From Polytrichum commune (Eukaryota > Streptophyta > Polytrichopsida > Polytrichales > Polytrichaceae): a stretch of DNA of 64,000 nt. The stretch is taken from NCBI GenBank assembly GCA_950295325.1, contig OX485803.1, positions 72,619,554 through 72,683,553 on the forward strand, given 5' to 3'. A program made the position numbers and the translations under genes. This document shows positions 34,250 through 45,645 of this stretch, piece after piece; the first letter of the stretch is position 1, and each line of letters begins with the position of its first letter. Below the pieces are notes generated by a model, which saw only the letters and a program-made list of their open reading frames with translations, did not search any database and was not told the DNA's origin.

Positions 34250-34690
34250 TTCTACTGACTCAAATCAACCTTTTCTAAGCTTTTATCTACACTCAAAAGC
34301 TTCACAACCCTCAATCAACCCTTCTTATGCTAAAAAAACCCTTTGGGACCTCAAATCACTCAAGTCTAATCCTCTTGCTCTCAATCCACTCAAGTTTAAT
34401 CCTTTTGCACTCAAATGAACCTTTGAATATTAAATCCACTCAATTCAAGCTCTTTTGCCTTCAAACGTGCGTTTATAGATTCAATCCGCTTCAGTCAAAT
34501 GCTTTGAATTACAATGAACCCCTTTGCTCCTAAAAATGCCTTTGTACCCTCAATCCACCCAAGCCAGATCCTTTTGAACCTAAATGAGCCCTTTTGGTTT
34601 CAAATGTGCCTTTGCATCCTAAATCCACTCAAATCAAGCCCTACACAATTATAATGTGCATTTCACCCTTATACCACTCAAATTAATCCC
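34250..34690. repeat. Degenerate minisatellite, ~50-70-bp units
   Basis: At least five units, near 34382, 34434, 34483, 34550 and 34621. Each has aatccactcaa-like sequence, a variable spacer, ccttttg, and caaatgaacc or caaacgtgc. It sits at the 5' edge of the copia gag, where a 5' LTR and leader would be expected. Confidence 0.65.
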
Positions 34691-34834
34691 TCTAGAACTA
34701 GAGATTGAGATTGAGATTGAACCCGCCACCTATTTCCTCCGAAAGATGGAGCTTAAAGGACTCACCATCACCGCCAAGCCCCGTATAATTAACATAGCCT
34801 AGAATTATCACATATAAATGGCATTATGTGAGAG

Positions 34835-36490
34835 TTTTTAACGTACTTATATGGCTAGCTAAAGAATTGGACTACTGGAGCATCATGAAATTCTCACTAG
34901 CATGGAAGGCAATTATTTGTGAGCTATTTTTTTTCTCTACCTTGTGGTTTATTGTCATAGTGCGGAGACGCTCCAACAAGATTTAAGGAAAATTAGAGGA
35001 GTGATTCACAATTACCTTTGGTTTGCCAAGGAACAACTCACACGTACTAGAGTTAGTTAGAAGGAATGTTGCATGAAAAAGAAGTATGGTGGGCTTGAGT
35101 TTGTGGATTCTAAGGTAGCCAAGACCTCCTTTGTAAATGGATTGTCAAGGCAATGAAACCATGTGAATCCAATCTCCAAGTCATGCTTGAATATGGATTG
35201 GCAAGGTTTAACCCACAAAGAACAAGGAGATGGGGAAAACTATGCTTAAAGGCACTTGCAAGGTAGTTCAATGTGTTGATGATTGTGGAATAGTGAAAAC
35301 CTCACCTTCCTCTCATGAGACGAGGAAAAAATTAAGTTTAACCTTTCTCCACTGGAGGCTGGGGATTGGACCATTCTCACTACCAAAATCATCAACTAAA
35401 TTTGGTGGCACTTGTTGGAGGACAACCATGTTGTCACACTTGCCAATCAATGGATTAGGCTCTATAGAGATGGGACAGCTAACCTGGCCTTTGTTTTACA
35501 ATCCTTAGTCAATTTCACTCCTTCATGCATTCATCAACACCATCTTTCCATGCCTTTCCGTGTTAAACGTTTTAAACGTTTTACAATTGACACCCACTCC
35601 CGTAGTCTTTGGTGAATGTGAGAACCCCACCATGGACATGGTTGGTTTCTTCCATGAGGTCAAAATTATTTGCACCACTAGAGGGGAAAAAAAAAACAAA
35701 CAAAACACCTTTTTTTATGGTATAATGGGCACTCTTAGATGGGACTCAGATTATTGGCATTGGGTGGAGGAGCTTTGCCTTTTTTCACTATATCACCAAA
35801 TCTAGTAGGAATTATGTTATCAACAAGGTCCCTTGGAGGTCACATGCGGTGGACAAATGGCAAGGTTACCTCCTAGAGAAGTACAAATTTTATTGGTCAA
35901 AAGTGTGGGATTCGCTCCAATCCGACAAGGAGACCGCCTTCACGTGGTCCATTTGGCACAAGGTGGTTGAGGTCAACGAATGGAAGGTTTGCATCACACC
36001 CACATCTATCTGCAAGCAATACAATGTTTTTTTTGGTTGCCTCCCGAACACGAATGAATGAATTACACACAAATTAAGGGATTGCATTCATGCCCAAAGA
36101 GGTTGACAGTGAGTCACCTTTATCATGCATGAACTTGTTGGGTTAGGACTAGCAACTATGATAGTTTTCATTGGAAACAAGCTCTCATTGGGGACATGAT
36201 TCTTAAGAACTTTATCAAAAAGATTAAAATTTGGCACCTTCTTTGTGGTATTACCTTTTGGACTATTTGGATTGATTGCAAGGACAAGGTATTTAGCCAA
36301 GAGCAATGTTATGAATCAAAGGGTCAACTACCTCATCATGTACGCCAAGGTGGCTTGGGAGTGAGTGGTCAATTATGTTACGATTAGCACTTTTTTGGTC
36401 AAAGCTTTTCTCCAAGGTTCCAACCAAACATGGGGAGCTCGTAATGTTCTTTGTAGGCACGACAACATGAAAATCACTTGGATCGGCAAC
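34835..36490 (+). pseudogene. L1-type LINE ORF2 3' fragment (post-RT and zinc-binding RVT region)
   Basis: Across all three forward frames with many stops, the order matches the C-terminal part of plant L1-like ORF2. Its parts are: IMKFSLAWKAIICEL (about 34885); an RGVIHNYLWFAKEQLTRTRV segment (about 34995); KKKYGGLEFVDSKVAKTSF (about 35078); CESNLQVMLEYGLARFNPQR (about 35160); VDKWQGYLLEKYKFYW (about 35848); HKVVEVNEWKVCITPTSICK (about 35957); and the terminal IKIWHLLCGITFWTIWID (about 36215). The last parts resemble the zf-RVT region. The palm and endonuclease domains are absent, as expected from 5' truncation during LINE insertion. No poly(A) tail was located. Confidence 0.75.
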
Positions 36491-36610
36491 ACACTTAGGT
36501 AGTTTGACAAAAAAATTTACTTCGTGGCATTGGGGCAGGTTGTCCTTGGTTGGTGGGGTGGGGGTTGTCCTTGGTTGAGTCCAGTCTTTGATCTATTAAA
36601 ACTGGCTTTT

Positions 36611-36874
36611 TAGTTTGTCCTACTAGGATGAGTGTACCAAGCTAGCCTTGCATAAGCCGATTTGGCATTTAGGATAGCGAGTCCCATGTGCATATCTTAC
36701 TTAAAATCCTAAAATTTTCTCAAAGGTTGAAAAGTGAAAAGAAAAGGTATTATAATTTTCATCCAACTTTCAAAATGAATTCTGATACATGACGAGCTAA
36801 CAAACTACTAACAAAAAGTTTTCTCAAAGAAGGATCAAACCCACGGTTTCATCCCTCTTGAAGAAACTTTACGG
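36611..36874 (+). repeat. Inverted dispersed repeat, left copy
   Basis: Matches the reverse complement of 39788-40051 over about 264 bp at moderate identity. The best block is gaaggatcaaacccacggtt with tcatccctct. Spacing is 2.9 kb. Either a terminal repeat of one element or two insertions of one family. Confidence 0.65.
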
Positions 36875-37113
36875 GGAACTCTAATTTGGTAAATGTTATG
36901 CGCATCCTAGGGTGACTGGTCTCTTTCTAACATTCAATGATGCCCGCATGAATTGCACTGCCAGGCAGATATCAAATCTTAGTTTTGTTTCACTTCATTT
37001 TTGTTGGGATCCCTTGCCTTCCAAGTATACTGTAGAGTGCTTCATGCTTCAGCTTTTGATCAATACCTAAACTCAAGTACGATAATTACCATATGGTAGG
37101 CTTACATTGGATT

Positions 37114-37198
37114 TGGGCGAACCAATCCATACACTCGTTCCTTGTTGGATGCCTAAACCCTTGCCTCCAAGAAATCAATGTACGGGTTGGTTCGCCCC
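37114..37198 (+). mobile_element. Mini foldback (about 85 bp), copy 1
   Basis: The ends are gggcgaaccaatccatac and the complement of gtacgggttggttcgccc, giving an inverted repeat of about 18 bp. The interior (tcgttccttgttggatgcct, aaacccttgcctcc) is nearly identical to 43970-44053. Confidence 0.75.
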
Positions 37199-37294
37199 AA
37201 CCCTTACATTGCTTGAAACCCAGTAACTCCAGAGTGGAAAATATACTTCGGTACCAAAAAGAGGTAACCATGACACACACTATGTAGACTCTTA

Positions 37295-37765
37295 GAGCAA
37301 CCCCACTAGCCCGGGTATCTATACCCGGCAATTGAAGGAATAAATATGGTATGCCATCCCCAGGTTTAGGGGCCAGCACAATATCTTGTCCCTACTCCCA
37401 CCAAGTTGGGCACAGGAAATGCCAAAACCCCATATGGACCCAGCTTTGAGCTTGACCCCCGCCCGTTATATAATGATTTCAGGCACCGATATGCCCTTCT
37501 TGGTCCTCCCACCCGTTGTGACACCATCCTCTCCCCTACCTAACATGTTGTAGAATGTCCAAAGAAAGCAATTCACGCCGATGGCATTGTCGTGGGGAGC
37601 TTGCCACCCAAGACATATTTGCCAAGAATCGAACTATTGAATGCCCTCCTCGGAGCTCATTTGAGCGTTGCCGAAGCCTGGTGGACTCTCTGGCTAGGCG
37701 TTCCCGGTTCCCATATTCTCAGAGTACCGTTCACCCACCGGGTACCCAACCTGGTGGGGATGCTC
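37295..37765. mobile_element. PIF/Harbinger-type MITE (471 bp) with TTA duplication
   Basis: The left end, gagcaaccccactagc, pairs with the complement of cctggtggggatgctc at the right. TTA flanks both ends (37292-37294 and 37766-37768). The GAGCATCCCCA-like terminus with a 3-bp TTA duplication is a well-known plant Harbinger/Tourist pattern. The interior has no transposase. A 145-codon frame overlapping its right half (37555-37992) crosses the element border and is not a gene. Confidence 0.75.
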
Positions 37766-39787
37766 TTACATTTATGGTAATTAATGATTTAAGCTTTCTT
37801 TCTACTAACCATCGGTTTTTTCTCATGTACTTTGAGAGTTATGGTTGGCAAATGGTTGTGATGGGCCAAGGCAAGACGCTCACTTCTTTGAGTTGGGCCC
37901 CTATCACTATTACCCAAGGTGGAAATGAAGTCCTCCATATTATAGCATGTATTTTTTTAAGACTATTTATCCTTGGGCTTATCATTAGATAGCTCAAATT
38001 AGTGCACAATGATCCACTTAAGATGAAATAATCACAACCTATGAGGGTCAAGTGTTTACAAGACCCCCTTTACCTTGGTAATAATGGTGGGTGTCCAACT
38101 CAAAGAGGCCAGGATCTAATTGTGACTATTGCGACACACACCTAGTGTGACTAAATTTTTAATCTCATACTTGTCTTTAGTTACAAATTGTTAAGGTTGC
38201 AATTCTTTTAGAATTGCTACCTTAGGTGATTTAATAATAAAGTAGACTTTTCAACAAAGCTTGCATGAACTTCTTGCTTGGTCCAACTGGTTCTATCCAA
38301 GTTGTAACCTAGTCAAACCTCAAATGCATAGTCTTCCAATACATACACCTATAATTCATGGCATTATGAAAACAAAGTGTATATTTAGTTAATTAAGAAT
38401 TTAATAAAAATCAAGTGGAGGCATCGCATAATTTATGTACATTTGCAGCACGTCTACTGTTACATACCACATCATTTCAAAGACAAATAAAGGAGGGTTT
38501 AGTTGAGGTGGTGAATTTCATGCCATGGACTTGTTATTCTCACATTTTTTAACACCAATTTCATACTAGAAACTTAGGCATGGTGTATGGTGCAATTTGT
38601 AAGATGTTTTATTAAATGATTTTTTCATGGGTTTTCTTCAGAATCTTTCTAATTGAGACACAATCAAAGGATCACATTCATATGCTTCGGATACAAAACA
38701 AAGAATTTTGAACCTCCTGTAATGAATTTAGAAGTAGGAGTTTTGGAAGTTCATCATAATCACAAATTTCATCGTTGTGATGAGAACCTTTATAAGATGG
38801 GCTAAAAGTATGAATATTACATGTAGGTGAGAATTTGCAAGGATATTAGAGAGCGAGTTTCAATTACCAGTCCCAAGACTTGGAATAATATTTTATAAGC
38901 ATCACACATGTCTCACACCAAGTTTCAAATATTATATTGCAAGATAACTATAAATATTGTAGGATTAAAAGAATAGTGTCAGCTTGTTATGTCAAGGTGT
39001 TGACTACCCAAATACTAAATAATACTAATAATAAATACATGCGAATAGCCACATTATTTTTAAATGTTTATTTTTGGTATGTCCATGTCATAACATTATT
39101 CAACTGTTATGAGTTGTTTCATTGTAATAATATTTACTCCGGTGAGAGTGCTTCACCGGAGTTTATCAGGTTGAATTTATAAGTAAGAGAAAGGTAAAGT
39201 TCAGGATACTCTTTAACTTATTCGTGGCCCTACCCAACATTCAATGACCGTTGAATAAAGATATGGTAATTGATTAAATCTATTGCTTAAAAAAATTATG
39301 ATCTACAATATAGTGTACGGTATGTGAACGCACATGATTTGAAATTAGCACCGATGATATTTTGTATGTATGTCACACTACATCCATAAGAAAATGTTGC
39401 ACCTATCTCACATTGTTAACATCCAAGAGTTAACAATATGCATGTGACCTAACTTGAAAACTGACAAACTAGACATGTTTGGAAATCCTCTCAAGCTACA
39501 AGGCCTTTCCAATAACTTGGTCATAGAGTCCCCTACATTGATGGAGAGAGGGAATTACGGCATAAAACCAAGGTAAAGCCCTGAAACAATATGCAGTCCA
39601 GTGGTTATCATTTTTTGGTTGATTTGGCATTGGGATTAGTTTCGAACACCCATGATAATCTAGCCCAAGTCATTTGAGACAAATTGTATCAGTGGCCACA
39701 AACCTATAAGGGGTCAAGGTTTTATGTTGGACAAATGGGAATATGCTCATATGCAAATATTCCCTCCCTCCCTACATTAGAGCTATT
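37766..39787. other. Unassigned AT-rich region
   Basis: No gene supported. A perfect stem-loop (10-bp stem actccggtga, 7-nt loop) lies at 39136-39162. Confidence 0.35.
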
Positions 39788-40051
39788 CGTAAAGTCCCTC
39801 AAAGAGGGATGAAACCGTGGGTTTGATCCTTCGTTGAGAAAACTTTCTATTAAGCGCCCATTAGCTCATCATGTAATGGAACCTATTACGAAAGTTGGGT
39901 GAAATTTTTAGGACCTCCTCTTGCCATCTCAAGAACTTTGTCAAAATTCTCAGGATCTAAAATAAGGTATGCACATGAAACCCACTGTCCTGAATCTTGG
40001 ATCACCCTATGCAAAACTAACTTGGCCCACCCATTCCAGTAAGACAAACTT
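39788..40051 (-). repeat. Inverted dispersed repeat, right copy
   Basis: Reverse-oriented partner of 36611-36874. It starts cgtaaagtccctcaaagagg and includes accgtgggtttgatcctt. Confidence 0.65.
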
Positions 40052-40284
40052 AAAACATGTCAAATGTTTAATAACGCAACACCACTTTCTGTGCATGATA
40101 ATTCAAGCATTCCGAAAACTTGAGTGACTTTGTGTCGATTCCCCTAAACTCGGGGTTTGAGACTAAACCCACAATTTCATCTGCTTTACTTTACAGGATA
40201 AACTCTCTCGACCACAAAAATTGCGACCCCACACCCCTGCTCACGATTTTGGACCCAACTTATTTGTCCAACTTATTGCATGCA

Positions 40285-40550
40285 ACAATCCTTGGGTTTG
40301 ATGAGTGTTGGTTGAGGTTGTGGGTGGAACCCCGCATCAGCATCAACCCTAAATGACATGGAAGGTTATTAAGTTAGGGCTACACGGTCGTACGTCCGCC
40401 ACTGTATCAAGGATTCGGTACCCTAAACTCGTGTCTCGAACGCGTTGCCTACAATGAATGTCCTGGGTTTACGAGTGTTGTTAATTTGGAGATTGGTGTG
40501 AAATCCATCATCAGCTAGCGTCACCCCTAAATGACATGGAAGGATTGAGG
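40285..40550 (+). repeat. Tandem pair, ~177-bp period
   Basis: cttgggtttgatgagtgttg (about 40290) and cctgggtttacgagtgttgt (about 40467) start two copies. Each ends near catcagc then accctaaatgacatggaagg. Confidence 0.65.
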
Positions 40551-41504
40551 AGGGTAAGTAAGTAAGCAAGCTCCATCGTCGTACATATCCTACCATACCA
40601 TGTGTGAATCGAAGGGTCGCCCTTATACAGCCAACGACGTGATATTTTTCATGTCGGTGAACGAACCCCGGCCCTGGTGTTTGTTCTTCTTCCTTCTCCT
40701 AGCCTCCTCGGGTGCTGCTGCTGGGTCTATCATGCACACAGGTGGCAACACATCATGCAGCCTAGGTTACTGAGTCCCCCGCCCCTGCCCTTTGCAGCAG
40801 GGACGCCCAAACTTAGTTCATATACCGTACATAGAAATTCCTCTGTCCTTTGCGATTTGACACGAAATTTGCTCTTCCCGGCCGCCGCCAAACGAGTACG
40901 TGTGTGACGTGAGCTTAGCGCTGGGGGGGTAAGTCAAACATGCGATATATATATGTTAGGTCTCCAGTCGTGCAGTTGCTTATATTCACCAAATCCAGTG
41001 ACTTTGACAAATTATTTCGCTTTGTTCATGTACGTGATATGCGTTCTCGTCACTGTAAACCTCTATGTAGAGTGCACTCTTCAAGTTATTGGCCCCCACA
41101 AAAAGTTTCAGGTGACTGCAAATCAGAGAGAGGGTTTTTTTGTCGCCTACCAGAGTACCTCTCATCCATCCAACAACTTTGACCCCCCCACCCCCACACA
41201 CACACACACACACACGATTCATTTCAAGTGACTTGGACTAGACTGGTTTGGAGTGTGGTGTCAAATCTACTGGAAATTATTATTTCCGAGTTGAATGCTA
41301 TTTCAAGGTTTTTGTTTTACATTGGATGGATGAGAAGTACGCCTGTATGTGACAATTCCCTCTCCTCTTGCCAACTATATAGCCAAAGCTTCGTGGTATC
41401 TAGACGAACCCTTTCATCTAGAAGGTGAAAACGAAGTGAGAAGTTTTACAGTCTCTTAAATTTGATACTTTTAGAATACTCAAGGCAATAGTAATTTGTT
41501 ACAC
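40551..41504. other. Unassigned, GC-richer island
   Basis: Frames at 40677-40907 and 40940-41231 are open on + and the local composition is more gene-like, with gatatatatatg at about 40944. No domain, signal peptide or splice pattern is convincing. A (CA)n run lies at 41195-41214. It may be a decayed gene or repeat. Confidence 0.3.
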
Positions 41505-41715
41505 TACATCGTTCCCCAATTGATGCGTGTTACTATTCGGATTTATGCAATGCAATAACATCTTATCAAGGACCTCAATTTTTACTAACAAAAGTACAGT
41601 AGGTTGTTTGGACATCATAAAACAGAAACGACCTTCCTTGATAGAATATTACATTCTCATTACATAGTTATAGCATTGCGTACCTATGAACAGTAACTCC
41701 CACTAATTGGGATGA
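41505..41715 (+). mobile_element. MITE, family M2
   Basis: Shares gtgttactattcggatttat, gcaatgcaataac, gttgtttggacatcataaaa, gaatattacattctcatta and tatagcattgcgtacc with the other M2 copies. The right end carries gaacagtaactccca. Confidence 0.7.
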
Positions 41716-43524
41716 TTGGTTCAGTTGTTTCCTTCTCTAACACTATTTAGGGTAAAGTCATCCACCCCATGCAATAGGAATAAGAAAATTGTAATGTCAC
41801 TTTACATTGTGACGTGACGAAATACATGCCCATTAACAAGTACATGGCCTTGTCGTTGGCTAGAGGACATGCATAGCTTGAACCCTATATTAGCAAGTAG
41901 GCCAGTGAGGTTAGTGTTAGAAAGTGTGGTAACTAACCCCTAAACGACCACCAAATTCAAAAGTGCTTCCACTACTTCGTATTCTGAACCCATGAGGGGT
42001 TGTTATTTGTATTTGTCCAGTAAATCAACAAAAGGAAACTTCCGGACACAAGTGCAAGAAATTTTAGTATATCTTCGGGTGTTCACAACCGTTGGGGGGT
42101 CAATCTACATGTATTGTACTTAAATGGATCACATAATTGGTGTCATATGTATACCAAAGAGATTTAAGCGTTACCAAACTCAATTCGTTACAAGGACAGG
42201 TTTAGGATCGAGAGGATGATTTCAAGTCCCAATGACCTTCCCTCCTACTAGTAGAGGTGTAGATGACGACATTGTTTGACATGCAAATGTGGTAAGAAGG
42301 TGACTGCTTGACCTCGAGCATCCACCATTGTCTTGTACATACATGCATGCCCCCAAATTCTTGTATCTTGGATGTAGCCTTTCGATAGAAAAGACATTTA
42401 CATATGCTCACGCATACTTGGGAGGGAGACAGCCGTATTCGACAAAAGTTCACGACGTGCCCTAATCTCGAACACGTAAATTCACGTGCAATTCTCGGAC
42501 ACTGGTACACTTGTTGAACTAGTAAATCAAATGTGTATTTGAATATGATCATGAGACAAAATCATAGCCGGATGAGCACTCGTAAAGGACTCCCACAGAC
42601 TTTGTATAACAAGTCACATATTATACGGTAACCGCACAGCAAACGGTGTGGTCGTGTAAGGGTTGAGATAGACTTGTGTAGGGTAGTTGTATCATCAAGG
42701 GGACTTGTGCACAAGGTTGGTTAGTATTTGAAGTTTTGAAGTTTCGAAGTTTGAAGCCCCCATGCATGCAAATATATATGTTCCTGAGAACAACGTGCCT
42801 TGGAGTGTAGTCCTTGATCCGCTCAATCTTAATTCTTGGCAGTTGTTGCAGAGGCACATACTCTATATGAGCATTGCTCATGCAATCTCATAAGTAATGA
42901 CTCGATCCACTGTGCGACCCGGAAGGCAACATTTATAAAGTTCAAAGGGATGACTTGGGTTTGATATCTTCAACAAATGCTTCACCTAATTATACATACT
43001 TATTGGGAACAGGCAAGATTGACAATGTTAGTTGATGCTACCCTTCATCTTTGCCCAGCTACTAGTTCAATATTGCAGGGTCTATTAAGCTTAGTCAACG
43101 GCCACCTACAGGTTCGAGGAGCCTTCTTGCGCACGGAAGGAAGTCCGACTGAATTGAGCTCTCTGGCCTTATGTCGGTTGATAGTATAAGTAGAAATAAG
43201 GTATCGAAATGGGTGTCATTCTAGTCACTTTGTGTTAGATGTTCGTGTCATTTTAATATTTTGTTTCTATTTGTGTGGGTTTCCCCATTCAACAACATTA
43301 AGGATGAATGTTCTACTACATGGTCGCCAAACACTAATGTGACGTGGCATGGGTAGCCAACTTTTATGCAAACTGGTAAATGGAGCCAACAATGTGGTAA
43401 ATGGAGCCTCCTTGTTGTCACATTTTTGTCCCATATATCACGGGTTTTGACATCAAAGTAATCCACCAAAGAATTCAAACCACATGTTCTCGCACGTATC
43501 ACATTGTCATCATTGCAATGTTGA
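41716..43524. other. Unassigned region
   Basis: No gene supported. Frames on - at 42202-42552 and 42621-42881 are unrecognised, and their composition matches the surroundings. Confidence 0.3.
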
Positions 43525-43640
43525 CTTTGTGTTTTTCCATAATATCACATGCTACACTAATTTCGTGCTTCCATGTTAACAGTACATGTACACCCTTAAT
43601 ATCACATGCACTCCGGTTGCCACAAGCATAATATTATTGA
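43525..43640 (+). repeat. Dispersed repeat, copy 2 of 2
   Basis: Matches 21595-21725 (ccataatatcacatgctaca, tccatgttaacagtac, atatcacatgcactc, ggttgccacaag). Confidence 0.65.
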
Positions 43641-43659
43641 GCCTATTGATGCCAAGACA

Positions 43660-43880
43660 TTAATAAGTACACTAATGCCAAGTGTCATATGGTGACATCA
43701 ATGGTGAAGTCGTTGATCGTTAATAAGCATATATTAGTAAGTGCACATGAACGCAAGTGTTGTTAGGGGACACTAATGGTCAAATTGTTGATCATTAGTG
43801 TAACTTAGCATATTAAGCCTCAAAATAGGGTAAGTGATACTATTACGCATGTGACATTAGGTACCACAAACCTTGTAGTT
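43660..43880 (-). mobile_element. Partial MITE, family M1 (reverse orientation)
   Basis: Shares the gtaacttagcat, cctcaaaatagggtaagtga and tattacgcatgtgacatta order with 290-370 and with the complement of 21749-21850. An internal piece (aagtgca...aatgccaagtgt) is duplicated. Confidence 0.6.
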
Positions 43881-43969
43881 ATGGTTGACAACTCATATGC
43901 GCGGCATATGGCCCTAAAAGAAGAATGAGTGTAGTGAGGGGGTAACTTCACCAAGGACATGTGGGATTT

Positions 43970-44053
43970 GGGTGAACCAACCCATGCACTCGTTCCTTGT
44001 TGGATGCCTAAACCCTTGCCTCCAAAAAAACCAGTGTACGGGCTGGTGCGCCT
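43970..44053 (+). mobile_element. Mini foldback (about 84 bp), copy 2
   Basis: Near-copy of 37114-37198, starting gggtgaaccaacccatgcac and ending gtgtacgggctggtgcgcc. The terminal pairing is weaker than in copy 1. Confidence 0.7.
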
Positions 44054-45458
44054 TAGCCGGATATGTGGTCAAGGTCTAAAGATGTTTAACATCTCAAGCT
44101 ATTCCTTGGAGGACCTTTCATGCACCTTTAGGCAATTATACATTCACCTCATGTGCTCTCGGTTGCATGTCAAATAACATGCTAAACTAAGGGGGACAAG
44201 GAAAGGACAAGATAAATTAAGGAGCCTCCCATAAAAGAAAGAAGGCGGAAAACGAGGGAATAAAGAGGACATGGTGGGACCAACTAGACCTTAACTATAT
44301 TGCTTAACCCGTTGAACATGAACAACTTAACTTCAAGAAAGGGTGTTGTTATGATAGGGTTAACTAACCTAAATAGTGTTTTGGGGAATTTGATGGCCCC
44401 TATGTGCGGCATGGCCCTAAGTTATGGTGTTTGGCAACAACAAACGATCCGATATGATTGATTGTTCTCCATAATTTGTCCATATTAAACTCACAAATAA
44501 AGAGCCACAAATTGTTGGTACTGCCTACCTAGTAGGAGTTGATGGCCGTGCCAAGTTGTCGACCGGCCACACTAACCAATGTAACAACAATTCATATATG
44601 TGGCTCACGATCTGCCCCTCACTGGCTCCAAAAGCTTTTACCTTAATATCTTGTGCACACCTGCCTCTCTTGGAGTCGATGAACGGTTCTTAATTCCGGG
44701 AATATTTCACGAGCTCAACTTCGAATCTAGTCAATGGAAGAAGAAAAAAAAACAACTATGATTGCAAAAAAAAGACAAAAGAAGTGTGTGTTCTATCCTG
44801 AGTATCTTGCTTGTCTGTAATAAGGGCAAACCCTTGGACATGATAGGACTAACATGCTTACATTCACGTCATTGAGAACACCAATATGAACTCTCTTCCT
44901 CTTGTTTGTTTTTATTTTATTTTGGATATCTTGCAAAGCAATCGTATCTACACTGATAATATGTGCAATCAGGTTGCCTTCGCAAACAGGGTACCCATTT
45001 ACCGATGCAAATTCCACTACACGAGGTCAAAATCAAGTTACTAAAACCTGTGACTCTGTTTACGCATCCATATAAAAACCACGAAACAAACATTTTGTAC
45101 TCTGTTGTTTCATTAATGTGGTAATATAACAAGTATTCAAAGTAGTGTGGAATGTCGTGGGGCAACCTAATTGCACATATCAGTGTACTTAGCTAGCAGT
45201 CACCGCAGACTTGACCACTTCACCTCCACCCTTTCTGCGTGTTCAGCAAAGAAATTAGTTTTGTAATAAGCTTTGATACCATATGACATGTGACTTGGAA
45301 GATTAGTGTTAATGGGAAAAGCTGCTCTTTGTAGGTATGCAATTCTAGAAGACTGGTACACATTTGACTTGTGTGTGGATACCAAATGAAATCCAGTCCT
45401 GATGACACTGCCATTTGATGAAACAATGTCAAAACTTCGCCTGTACTTAGTTGGCTAC
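44054..45458. other. Unassigned region
   Basis: No gene supported. Short frames on - between 44793 and 45432 have no recognisable domain. Confidence 0.3.
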
Positions 45459-45645
45459 ACTAAATATGATATTTAGTGTTACTGACTATTCGGAATTATG
45501 CAATGCCATATCTATCAAATGTTTAAATTGGTTGTTTGGACATTATAGGATATTGACAACTTCACTTGGTGAAAAGTTAATTACATCATAGTAAAAAAGA
45601 TATAGCATGGTGTGAATCCAAATAGCAAGTGATTCTTTTAGTGTG
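45459..45645 (+). mobile_element. MITE, family M2
   Basis: Starts tatgatatttagtgttactg, has actattcggaattatgcaat and ggttgtttggacattatagg inside, and ends near aatagcaagtgattc. Confidence 0.7.

Noticed and set aside
37555-37992. 145-codon frame on +
   Set aside because: It begins inside the TTA-flanked MITE and runs across its right border; no domain.
40677-41231. Open frames in the GC-richer stretch near 40.7-41.2 kb
   Set aside because: Unrecognised, short and overlapping in different frames; no splice or signal features. Described only as an unassigned region.
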